Positions 35,281 to 42,551 of a DNA stretch of 64,000 nt are shown piece by piece. A program made the position numbers and the translations under genes. The DNA lies in the NCBI RefSeq assembly GCF_022829295.1, contig NZ_JAKSYH010000263.1, positions 124,001-188,000 of the forward strand. Reading direction: 5' to 3'. The stretch comes from Methylobacterium sp. J-088 (GTDB lineage: Bacteria > Pseudomonadota > Alphaproteobacteria > Rhizobiales > Beijerinckiaceae). Below the pieces are notes generated by a model. The model did not search any database, was not told where the DNA came from, and was given only the letters and a program-made list of their open reading frames with translations. The number at the start of each line of letters is the position of its first letter. Position 1 is the first letter of the stretch.

Positions 35281-36273
35281 TCACGCACGGGCTGCCGCCA
35301 GCTCCGCGCCGAACCGCTCCTCGGCGTAGGCCTCCACCGAGAATGTGTCGTCGGGCAGCTGGACCATGAAGCGCTCGGCCACTTCCGTGAGCACGATGTC
35401 GGGCCGGACCTTCGCGATATAGGACCAGTCGAGCGACGTGCTCCACACGAAATGCAGCTCGCTGAAGGTCTCGGCCAGCAGGATCGTCAGCATGTACGGC
35501 ATGACGTGCGAGAAGGAATCGCCGAACAGCATCACGCGGCGCGGATCCGTGGCCTTGGCGTTGCCGTAGACCACATGCGCGCCGACATGCAGCGTATGCA
35601 GGAGGCCCGCCTTCTCCCGCGCCGCGACGATCGGGCTGGCATAGGTCCGCACCGCATCCTGCTGGATCATCACGGTCCGTGACCGCGCCCGCCGCGGCGG
35701 ATCGAAGGCGCTGCCCAGGTCGCCGTCGTGGTCGGTCTCGAAGGAGGGCCGGTCCCGAAGATCCGCCCGGGGCTCGGCGCCGAGCGCTCGGCAGATTTCC
35801 GCGTAGGCGCAATAACAGCCCTCGAAGGACCAGTGCGTGTCGGTCCGGCAGTAGAGGTCGGTCGCGTCGCGTCCCGCGCGCAGCGGCGTCACGAGGTCGA
35901 TGCAGGTCTCCCGCCAGCGACGACGCCTGCGCCAGGCAGCGTAGAGGCCGAACGGGCCGCTGAGGCGACGCGACGGCGGTTCGGTGTGGAGCAGCCGGTA
36001 GGCCGGCGAAGCGTTCGGCCGGATCGTGATCCCGTCGAGCCGGTGATCGTAGACCATCAGCTTCTCCGGAGCGACGACGTGCCGGTAGAGGGTCCCCATG
36101 GCGCGCAGGCGCCGCTCCCGCGTCGCGATGAGGCTGCGCCATTGCCAGATGAGCTCGGTCGTCTCCTCGGGCCGCTCGTACTGGCCGAGGACGTCGTTCG
36201 TCCCGGTCTTCAGGAACAGCCACCCGTCCTGTCCGATGTGGATATGGTCGGTGTTGTTTGGCGCCACGGTCAC
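35281..36273 (-). CDS. AlgX/AlgJ-like SGNH O-acetyltransferase family protein
   Basis: A 330-residue protein resembling the alginate O-acetyltransferase AlgX/AlgJ family. It has DTHWSFEGCYCAYAEIC (the DxHW motif with catalytic Asp and His) and MLFGDSFSHVMPYML (the SGNH block with the nucleophile Ser). There is no clear signal peptide at the predicted N-terminus (MTVAPNNTDHIHIGQDGWLF), which is unusual for periplasmic homologues. It probably adds or handles acyl groups on a surface polysaccharide. Confidence 0.8.
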   Translation of the reverse strand: MTVAPNNTDHIHIGQDGWLFLKTGTNDVLGQYERPEETTELIWQWRSLIATRERRLRAMGTLYRHVVAPEKLMVYDHRLDGITIRPNASPAYRLLHTEPPSRRLSGPFGLYAAWRRRRRWRETCIDLVTPLRAGRDATDLYCRTDTHWSFEGCYCAYAEICRALGAEPRADLRDRPSFETDHDGDLGSAFDPPRRARSRTVMIQQDAVRTYASPIVAAREKAGLLHTLHVGAHVVYGNAKATDPRRVMLFGDSFSHVMPYMLTILLAETFSELHFVWSTSLDWSYIAKVRPDIVLTEVAERFMVQLPDDTFSVEAYAEERFGAELAAARA

Positions 36274-36414
36274 CCTCGTGCGGCAGGTCGTCCGCCTTTA
36301 CAGCATCGCCCCGGATCTGGGACGCTGGCGCCGCGAATTCGGCGGCAAGGCGCGGGATGCCGGGCCGGCGGCGGACGGCCAGGATGACGCATCGTTCCTC
36401 CGTCTCGCCCGGTT

Positions 36415-37545
36415 GTGTCCGTCATGCCCATCCTCACCGCGTCCGCCCAGCCGCAGAGCGCCGTCGCCATGAGCCTCGTTCCGAGCCCCGATCCGGCGAC
36501 GGATCCGAATGCCGATCGTTGGGCGGCGCTTGCCGCCCGCGACGCCCGGGCAGACGGCACCTTCGTGTACGCGGTCCGCACGACCGGCGTGTACTGCCGG
36601 CCGAGCTGTGCTGCACGGGCCGCCCGGCCGGAGAACGTCAGCTTCCATCGAACCTGCGCCGAGGCGGAGGCCGCCGGCTTCCGGCCCTGCCTGCGCTGCC
36701 GGCCCGATGCGCCGGGCCTTGCCGGGCGCCAGGCCGAGGCGATCACCCGCGCCTGCCGGCTGATCGAGACGGCGGAGTCCGCGCCGACCCTCGCCGCACT
36801 CGCCGCGGCCGCGGGGATGAGCGCTTATCACTTCCACCGGGTGTTCAAGGCCGCCACCGGCGTGACGCCCCGGGCCTACGCCGCCGCGCACCGGGCAGCC
36901 AGCCTCGCCGCCCGGCTGCCCGAGGCGCGTTCGGTCACCGAGGCGCTCTACGAGGCCGGCTACGGCGCGGCGAGCCGCTTCTACGCCGAGGGCGCCCCGC
37001 GCCTGGGCATGGCCCCCGCCGTCTATCGGAAGGGCGGGGCAGGCCTGCGCATCCGGTTCGGAATCGGCGCCTGCAGCCTGGGCGCGATCCTGGTGGCGGC
37101 GACCGATCGGGGCATCTGCGCGATCCTGCTGGGCGACGCGCCGGAGCCGCTCCTGCAGGATCTTCAGGACCGGTTCCCGGGCGCGGAGATCGTCGGGGGC
37201 GATCCTGTCTTCGAGGACTGGATGGCGCGGGTCATCGGTCTGGTCGAGGCGCCGGGGCGCGGCCTCGATTTGCCCCTCGACATCCGCGGCACCGCCTTTC
37301 AGCAGCGGGTCTGGGAAGCGCTGCGGCGCATCCCCGTGGGGTCGACCGCGAGTTACGCCGAGATCGCCCGCGCGATCGGGCTCCCCGCTGCGACGCGGGC
37401 CGTGGCGCAGGCCTGCGGTGCGAATGCAATCGCGGTCGCGATCCCCTGTCATCGGGTGGTGCGCTCGGACGGTGCGCTCTCCGGCTATCGCTGGGGTGTG
37501 GCGCGCAAGCGCGATCTGCTCCAGCGCGAGGCGGAGGCGCCCTAA
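36415..37545 (+). CDS. ada: Bifunctional Ada regulator and O6-methylguanine-DNA methyltransferase
   Basis: A 376-residue full-length Ada. The N-terminal Cys4 zinc domain repairs methylphosphotriesters (C61, C65, C92 and C95, in TTGVYCRPSC and RPCLRCRP). An AraC-type helix-turn-helix follows (about 105-190, LAALAAAAGMSAYHFHRVFK), and the C-terminal methyltransferase carries the acceptor C345 in the PCHRV motif. It both repairs O6-alkylguanine and activates the adaptive response. The GTG start at 36415 or ATGs at 36424 or 36469 are all possible; the last best fits family N-termini. Confidence 0.94.
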   Translation: MSVMPILTASAQPQSAVAMSLVPSPDPATDPNADRWAALAARDARADGTFVYAVRTTGVYCRPSCAARAARPENVSFHRTCAEAEAAGFRPCLRCRPDAPGLAGRQAEAITRACRLIETAESAPTLAALAAAAGMSAYHFHRVFKAATGVTPRAYAAAHRAASLAARLPEARSVTEALYEAGYGAASRFYAEGAPRLGMAPAVYRKGGAGLRIRFGIGACSLGAILVAATDRGICAILLGDAPEPLLQDLQDRFPGAEIVGGDPVFEDWMARVIGLVEAPGRGLDLPLDIRGTAFQQRVWEALRRIPVGSTASYAEIARAIGLPAATRAVAQACGANAIAVAIPCHRVVRSDGALSGYRWGVARKRDLLQREAEAP

Positions 37546-37552
37546 GCAAAGT

Positions 37553-37643
37553 TGCGTTGGCACGCCAACGCATCCTCCGCTTAGGTTCTTGGCCGCGCGC
37601 AGGTTTTCATCGCGAAACCGGCGGCCACTTTTGCGAAACCTGC
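37553..37643. terminator. Hairpins between convergent ada and the DUF5666 gene
   Basis: Right after ada an 8-bp stem (TGCGTTGG/CCAACGCA, 37553-37572) with a 4-nt loop occurs, then a second inverted repeat, GCAGGTTT/AAACCTGC (37599-37643), that ends one base before the DUF5666 gene stop codon. Neither has a T tract. They probably form the end of both transcripts. Confidence 0.4.
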
Positions 37644-38978
37644 TTAGCGCCGGCCCCCCGGCGGCCCTCCCGGCCCTCCGAACCCGCCGCCGCCGGCCCC
37701 GCCGAACCCGCCGGGGCCACCACTCGGTCCGCCAGGCGCGCCGCCCGGCCCGCCGAATCCACCGGGACCGACCGGGAAGGCGCCGGGGCCCGCCGGTGGT
37801 GGACCGCCCGGCCCACCCCGGGCCGCGCCGAAGCCGCCCGGCTGCTCACCCCCGGGGATCGGTCCGCCCCCGGGCCGGGTATCGATGCCGAACCCCCGCG
37901 GTTCGCCGGGGTTGCCGAGACCGCCCGACCGTCCACCGGGCTCCGCGCCGAAGCGGCCCGGCAGGTCCTCGGGTAGGTTGCGCAAGTCCAGGCGGTCGCG
38001 CTCGCGCTCGAAGCCGGGCGCTTCGCGTTGCGGCGTCTCGGGGGCGATGCGGTTCTCGATCCGCAACCGCTCGACGGTCAGATCACCGTCGCGGGCGATG
38101 CCGGCGGTCAGCACGGCACGGACGCTCCCCTGCCGTGGCACCTTCGCCCCCGGCCGGCCCGCAATCTGGTAGCCCGATCCGATGGCGAGGCCCGCGCCGG
38201 AGCGGCCGATATAGGCCTCGATCGAGACCTGCTTCAGCCCCGGCGGGAACGGCAGGCCGATCTGGGCGGCATTGCTCGCGCGCAGGACCCCATCGGCGGC
38301 CGAACCCGTCACCAGGGCGCGTTTGCCCGGGGGCAGGGCGTCGGCCCCCGTGAGGCGCAGGGCTCCGATCAGAAGGGCGCCGTTTTCGCCGCGCCGGACC
38401 GGGCCGGCGACCCGGTCCGGTCCGGCCTCCCGCGGCTCGACGAGGCTCGCCACGATCACCCCGTCCGGCCGCCGCAGGCCGCTCACCGCGACGCGCGCGC
38501 CGGGCTTCCAGTCGCCGGCAAGGCCTGCGGTCGAGATCCGCTGCCCCAGCACGATCATCCGCCCCGGAGCGACCGCCTCGACAGGGCCCACCACCTCACT
38601 GCCTACATCGATGCGGCGCGTGGCGAGGCCGCCGCCCTCCGGCCGCGCCACCACGTGGACGACATGCCCGATCTTCAGGTCCGCTGCCTTCGCGGCCGCG
38701 CCGTCGATGCGCACCTCCACCTCCGGCGGGTAGGCGATGCGCAGGTCGTTGACGATGATCGACCCGAAGCGCCGGATCGTGCCGATCACCCCGGTTCCAC
38801 CGATGCCGCGGTCACCCTCGCCCAGCGGGGTATCGCGCGGCTCGTCGGTCCGCATCATGCCGGTGCCGCCGATGCCCTGGTCGCGCGGGGCCTCCTGCGG
38901 CCGGACCGGGGCGGGCAGCAGCGTCGCGGCACCCGCGAGGAGGCGCAAGACGAACCGGCGGTTGGGCAGGTTTCGCAC
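37644..38978 (-). CDS. DUF5666 domain protein with Gly/Pro-rich tail
   Basis: A 444-residue, probably exported protein (hydrophobic signal region RFVLRLLAGAATLLPAPV after RNLPNR). Residues about 60-300 contain repeated barrel-like units (GTIRRFGSIIVNDLRIAY, GPVEAVAPGRMIVLGQRIST, GLRRPDGVIVASLVEP) that fit DUF5666. The C-terminal 125 residues are low-complexity Gly/Pro (GGPGGPPPAGPG-type). The function is unknown. It starts 11 nt after the DUF6502 gene, so the two form an operon. Confidence 0.82.
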   Translation of the reverse strand: MRNLPNRRFVLRLLAGAATLLPAPVRPQEAPRDQGIGGTGMMRTDEPRDTPLGEGDRGIGGTGVIGTIRRFGSIIVNDLRIAYPPEVEVRIDGAAAKAADLKIGHVVHVVARPEGGGLATRRIDVGSEVVGPVEAVAPGRMIVLGQRISTAGLAGDWKPGARVAVSGLRRPDGVIVASLVEPREAGPDRVAGPVRRGENGALLIGALRLTGADALPPGKRALVTGSAADGVLRASNAAQIGLPFPPGLKQVSIEAYIGRSGAGLAIGSGYQIAGRPGAKVPRQGSVRAVLTAGIARDGDLTVERLRIENRIAPETPQREAPGFERERDRLDLRNLPEDLPGRFGAEPGGRSGGLGNPGEPRGFGIDTRPGGGPIPGGEQPGGFGAARGGPGGPPPAGPGAFPVGPGGFGGPGGAPGGPSGGPGGFGGAGGGGFGGPGGPPGGRR

Positions 38979-38989
38979 CGGCCGGATCC

Positions 38990-39835
38990 TCAGCGCTCGC
39001 CCGTGGGACGCGCGGGCGGCACGGCCTCCGCGTAGACGTAGAGACCGAAATTCCAGCGGTGATCGCCGCCCGGGTCGGTCTGGCAGGCGGCGTGCGCCTC
39101 GCGGTTCGCTTGCTGCAACGCCTCCATGGCGATCTCGCGGGCCCGCGCCTCGAGCTTGGCCGCAAGCTCCTTCGAGAGTCCGTCATAGTGGACGGCCCGC
39201 TCCAGGAAGCGCGGCTTGTCGCCGACGATGTTGGCCACGGCCGCCGCGATATGGTCGTGCAGGTTACGGCCGAAATAGTAGAGTTGCGGCCCCTCGGCGC
39301 CGTCTCCGCGGGGCACGTAGGCGGCCTCCGCCAGCACGATCCGGTCCTGCGGATCCGTGAAGGCGATGCCGCGGTCGAGCCACTCGTCCAGGATCGCCCG
39401 CGGGCGCAGATCGCGCGTCACCCCGGCGACCAGCGTCTCGAAGGAGGGTGCATTGTCCTCGGCCGTCCGCGGCAGCGGCAAGGGGTGACCCTGCGGATCG
39501 GTAAAGATGGGGTCGGCGATCCAGCGGGCGATGATCCGGCTGGTGCGCGAGACCACGGCCGGCACCGCGCTCACGGGGGCGCCTGCCCCGCGCAGGCGTC
39601 GCACTTCCTTGCGATGGATCCCGGTGAGCAGTGAGACGCGGCTGTCGGTCTGATCCTTTCCCGACAGGGCGAAGTCGTACTCGGCCACGTTCACGTAGAG
39701 CTCACGCAGAAGGTCCGTGAGGGCCGGGAAGGTAATGCCACGGGCGACCAGCAGGCGTACCAGCGGCCGCAGCAATCGGGCCAGCGGCGCGTGCAGGGCC
39801 GCGCCCTCTCGCGGTGTGTCGGCGGTATCGGACAT
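38990..39835 (-). CDS. DUF6502 family protein with a predicted helix-turn-helix
   Basis: A 281-residue soluble protein. Residues about 38-83 contain a probable winged-helix motif (FPALTDLLRELYVNVAEYDF, then SLLTGIHRKEVRRLR), followed by an all-alpha C-terminal half. Such proteins are known as DUF6502 and have no assigned role. The HTH and the inverted-repeat-rich promoter just upstream suggest an autoregulator of the DUF6502-DUF5666 pair. The ATG at 39835 replaces a longer frame to 39895 that runs into the operator. Confidence 0.78.
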   Translation of the reverse strand: MSDTADTPREGAALHAPLARLLRPLVRLLVARGITFPALTDLLRELYVNVAEYDFALSGKDQTDSRVSLLTGIHRKEVRRLRGAGAPVSAVPAVVSRTSRIIARWIADPIFTDPQGHPLPLPRTAEDNAPSFETLVAGVTRDLRPRAILDEWLDRGIAFTDPQDRIVLAEAAYVPRGDGAEGPQLYYFGRNLHDHIAAAVANIVGDKPRFLERAVHYDGLSKELAAKLEARAREIAMEALQQANREAHAACQTDPGGDHRWNFGLYVYAEAVPPARPTGER

Positions 39836-39848
39836 GATGGCATCGTTA

Positions 39849-39976
39849 CCGCAGTGTGCGTGGGAGACAATCCCACAACGTGCGTGGTCGCACACGGATG
39901 AACCGTTTCCTCATTGACGTGGGATTTTTGCACACGTATCTTTGCGGCGTGGTCAAATTTCCCACGGACGTTGCGG
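39849..39976. promoter_or_regulatory. Repeat-rich shared promoter/operator region
   Basis: Between the DUF6502 gene and the divergent small gene lies a cluster of a short motif. CCGCAGTGTGCGTGGGAGA (39849-39867) recurs inverted at 39958-39976, matching at 15 of 19 positions. The core CGTGGGA also occurs at 39918-39924, and partial TCCCAC and CGCACAC forms occur in between. It looks like a multi-site operator covering both promoters. Confidence 0.6.
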
Positions 39977-39986
39977 AGTTCCTGTC

Positions 39987-40316
39987 ATGACGGCTGACGC
40001 GCGCATTCTCGTCGGGGACGCGCTGCCGCCCCTCAGGATCGAGGAAATCGCCAACGGACGGACCCGGAAGGGCCATCCCATGCCGCGGCTGGGTCGCATC
40101 GTCTGCGCCCTCGCTGCCCTCGCACTGCCCGCCTTCGGTATCGCTGTTGCGGATACGGTCCACCGCATCGGCGACACGAAGGCGTCGCAGGCCGCCGCTC
40201 CCGTCAACCCCTCAGACGGGGCGGCGGCACCCCGGCGGGCCGTCACGCCCGCCCGTGCCTATAAAACCGCCAGGGCGGCCATGCGCACGACCGAGCGCCG
40301 CGAGGTTGGGACGTGA
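39987..40316 (+). CDS. Small putative envelope protein
   Basis: A short ORF divergent from the DUF6502 gene. With the ATG at 39987 it gives 109 residues; an alternative ATG at 40080 with a good ribosome-binding site (GGAAGGG) gives 78 residues beginning MPRLGRIVCALAALALPAFG, a signal-peptide-like N-terminus. The rest is hydrophilic, with a basic end (ARAYKTARAAMRTTERREV). No family is recognised. It is coupled to the next small ORF by GTGA. Confidence 0.55.
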   Translation: MTADARILVGDALPPLRIEEIANGRTRKGHPMPRLGRIVCALAALALPAFGIAVADTVHRIGDTKASQAAAPVNPSDGAAAPRRAVTPARAYKTARAAMRTTERREVGT

Positions 40317-40447
40317 TCGCCCTCACCGAGGCAGGCCGCGGCGACGCGCGGCCTGGACCTACCTGCGGTGGAGCGCCCGTCCTCGATTTCGCGCTTTATC
40401 TGATCCTATCGGTGACGGTGATCGGTCTGCTGCTTCTGGCCCTCTAA
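40313..40447 (+). CDS. Very small predicted membrane protein
   Basis: A 44-codon ORF starting at a GTG that overlaps the stop of the preceding gene (GTGA). The product has a hydrophilic N-terminal part and a C-terminal hydrophobic helix (LDFALYLILSVTVIGLLLLA). The overlap and the transmembrane pattern support it being real; no homologue is known to me. Confidence 0.45.
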   Translation: MIALTEAGRGDARPGPTCGGAPVLDFALYLILSVTVIGLLLLAL

Positions 40448-40535
40448 CCCTGCCTCTCCGGATCATTGCTTGCGGCCCGCACTCCGGCGCCGATCCGGCG
40501 GTGACGCCTCAGCCGCCCCACACACGAGACCCATT

Positions 40536-41273
40536 ATGACACTATCATTTCGCGCCGTCCTTCTCGGCGCAGCGGCAGGCTGCATCGCGCTCGGCGCACA
40601 AGCCGCCGATCTGTCCCGTCGCGCCCCGCCGCCGCCGCTCCCATTGCCGCCGGCTTTCACTTGGACGGGCTTCTATGCCGGCGTGAACGCCGGCTATGCC
40701 GTCCACACGGGCAATGGCGGCTTCACCGACCCGACCTACGGCACCGTGACCGGCGGCAACCGGTCCGGCGGCTTCGCCGGCGGCGGGCAGATCGGCTACA
40801 ATTATCAGTTCACCCCAGGCTCCGGCTTCGTGCTCGGCGTCGAGACCGACATCCAGGGTACGGCCTTCGCCAAGGCGGACGCGGCCTATCTCGGGACGAC
40901 GCCGTATTACAGCGTCCGGCCGAACCTCGATTATGTCGGAACGATCCGCGGCCGCCTCGGCTACGCCTTCGACCGCGTTCTGATCTACGGGACCGGCGGC
41001 TTCGCGTATGGTGGGGGCTCTCGCTCGTCCTCCACGGCCACCTATCCCTACACGCTGCCCGGGACCGACCGGACCGGCTACGCCGCGGGTGGCGGCATCG
41101 AGTACGCCTTCACCGAGAAGCTTTCGGCCAAGGTGGAGGCGCTGTACCTCCATCTCGACCGCGGCTTCACCGGAACGACATACTACAGCGCCAGCGTTCC
41201 GGCGTATTACGGCGCCGGCAAACAGGATTCAGGGTTTGCCTTGGTCAGGGCGGGGGTAAACTACCGCTTCTAA
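40536..41273 (+). CDS. Outer-membrane beta-barrel protein (Omp25/31-like)
   Basis: A 245-residue porin-family surface protein. A signal peptide (MTLSFRAVLLGAAAGCIALG, with cleavage near AQAADL) is followed by the Pro-rich linker seen in rhizobial Omp25/31 proteins and then the barrel, with WTGFYAGVNAGYA, GFAGGGQIGYNYQF, VETDIQGT, GTIRGRLGYAF and the C-terminal VRAGVNYRF ending in Phe. It gives structural integrity to the outer membrane. The ATG at 40536 is chosen over the upstream frame. Confidence 0.93.
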   Translation: MTLSFRAVLLGAAAGCIALGAQAADLSRRAPPPPLPLPPAFTWTGFYAGVNAGYAVHTGNGGFTDPTYGTVTGGNRSGGFAGGGQIGYNYQFTPGSGFVLGVETDIQGTAFAKADAAYLGTTPYYSVRPNLDYVGTIRGRLGYAFDRVLIYGTGGFAYGGGSRSSSTATYPYTLPGTDRTGYAAGGGIEYAFTEKLSAKVEALYLHLDRGFTGTTYYSASVPAYYGAGKQDSGFALVRAGVNYRF

Positions 41274-41453
41274 TCAGTACTGGGTTAAACGGATCTTGAC
41301 GGGCCGGCCGGATTGGGCCGCTATGCATGGCGTTCGGCGTCGTGACGTCATGGTTCGGTCGTGCGTAACCACGGCTGGTCCGGCAGCGCCGGTGCCGAAT
41401 GCCGCACGGGTGGCGCCGCGCGGTGTCGTGGGGCCTGTTCGTCAGGAACGTCC

Positions 41454-41819
41454 GTGAGAACTCTGCGCCTGTGCGTCGCCGCGACGACGCTTCTCGCCCT
41501 CTCCGGCTTCGGGGCATCAGCGCAGGAGGTCATCCCGCCCGGGCCGAGCGGGCGGGGCGCCGTCCTGATCTACGGCAATTTCTGCGGGCCGGGGAACCGC
41601 GGTCCCGGCTACGCGCCGATCGACGCGCTCGACCGCGCCTGCGCGCACCATGACGTCTGCTCGGCGGACCTGCTGTCGAGCACTCTGACGGCCTGCGCCT
41701 GCAACCGCCGTCTGGAACGGGAGGCGGGCGTGGTCGCCCGCGACCCGCGCGCATCGGGCCATACCCGCGAGACCGCGCGGTTCATTGCCGACTTCGCGGC
41801 GGCGCTGCCCTGCCAGTAG
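41454..41819 (+). CDS. Secreted phospholipase A2-like protein
   Basis: A 121-residue exported protein with signal peptide (to about residue 23, SAQ). It shows the PLA2 calcium loop (YGNFCGPGNRGPG, Y40-G52) and the catalytic helix motif DRACAHHDVC (His66-Asp67). Cys44 and Cys63 correspond to the classic Cys29-Cys45 disulfide, while the partners Cys27 and Cys44 of animal enzymes are both replaced. The later CxCD motif reads CACNR, so the usual catalytic Asp is Asn84. GTG start at 41454. It is convergent with grpE. Confidence 0.72.
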   Translation: MRTLRLCVAATTLLALSGFGASAQEVIPPGPSGRGAVLIYGNFCGPGNRGPGYAPIDALDRACAHHDVCSADLLSSTLTACACNRRLEREAGVVARDPRASGHTRETARFIADFAAALPCQ

Positions 41820-41825
41820 GGCAGC

Positions 41826-41865
41826 GCCGCCAACCCGGTCAGGCGGCGTCGGCCGGGTTGGCGGC
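41826..41865. terminator. 13-bp perfect hairpin between convergent genes
   Basis: GCCGCCAACCCGG (41826-41838) is perfectly complementary to 41853-41865, with a 14-nt loop that contains the grpE stop codon. It lies between the PLA2-like stop and grpE. There is no T tract on the plus side, so it could block transcription or be part of grpE 3' coding RNA structure. Confidence 0.5.
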
Positions 41866-42465
41866 CGCCTTGGGGCCGCCCTTCGCGACGCCCACCAGGG
41901 CCGGGCGCAGCACCCGGTCGCCGATGACGTAGCCCGATTGGACCACCTGCACGACCGTGCCGGCGGGCACCTCCGGGTTCGGCACTTCGAACATCGCCTG
42001 ATGGCGGTTCGGATCGAATTTCTGGCCCTGCGGCTCGACGACCTTCACGCCGTGGCGCTCCAGGGTCTTCGCGAGGTCACGCTCGGTCAGTTCAATCCCG
42101 TCGATCAGACCCTTCAGGGCGCCGTCGGCGCTGGCCTTTGCGTCGGCCGGCACGCTCTCGAGGGCCCGGCGGATATTGTCGGCGACGTTGAGCACGTCGC
42201 GGGCGAAGTTCGTGACCGCGTAGGCGCGGGCGTCGGCGACCTCGCGCTCGGTGCGGCGACGCAAGTTCTCCATCTCGGCGAGCGTGCGCAGCGTCCGGTC
42301 CTTCAACTCGTCGCGCTCGGCGGTGAGCAGGGCCAGGGTCTCCGCAATGGGATCGACGGACGCCTCGGCGCCCACACCCGCGGAGCCGGGATTCTGGGCC
42401 GCACCGGCACCGGCCTCGACCGTGGTCTGGCGCTGGTCATCCTGGGGCATGTCGTTGCTCGTCAT
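41839..42465 (-). CDS. grpE: Nucleotide exchange factor GrpE
   Basis: A 208-residue co-chaperone that releases ADP from DnaK. A hydrophilic N-terminus leads into the long coiled-coil helix (LLTAERDELKDRTLRTLAEM, then NLRRRTEREVADARAYA) and the C-terminal beta domain (GQKFDPNRHQAMFEVPNPEV, GYVIGDRVLRPALVGVAKG), which is diagnostic. It lies 86 nt after glnD on the same strand. Confidence 0.97.
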   Translation of the reverse strand: MTSNDMPQDDQRQTTVEAGAGAAQNPGSAGVGAEASVDPIAETLALLTAERDELKDRTLRTLAEMENLRRRTEREVADARAYAVTNFARDVLNVADNIRRALESVPADAKASADGALKGLIDGIELTERDLAKTLERHGVKVVEPQGQKFDPNRHQAMFEVPNPEVPAGTVVQVVQSGYVIGDRVLRPALVGVAKGGPKAAANPADAA

Positions 42466-42551
42466 CGTGTTTCAGTCGTCCGGGAAGTGGGTTCGGGCAC
42501 GCGGAACCGGCGCTGATATCTGGGCCGGAGCCGACGAAATCAACCCATCGC

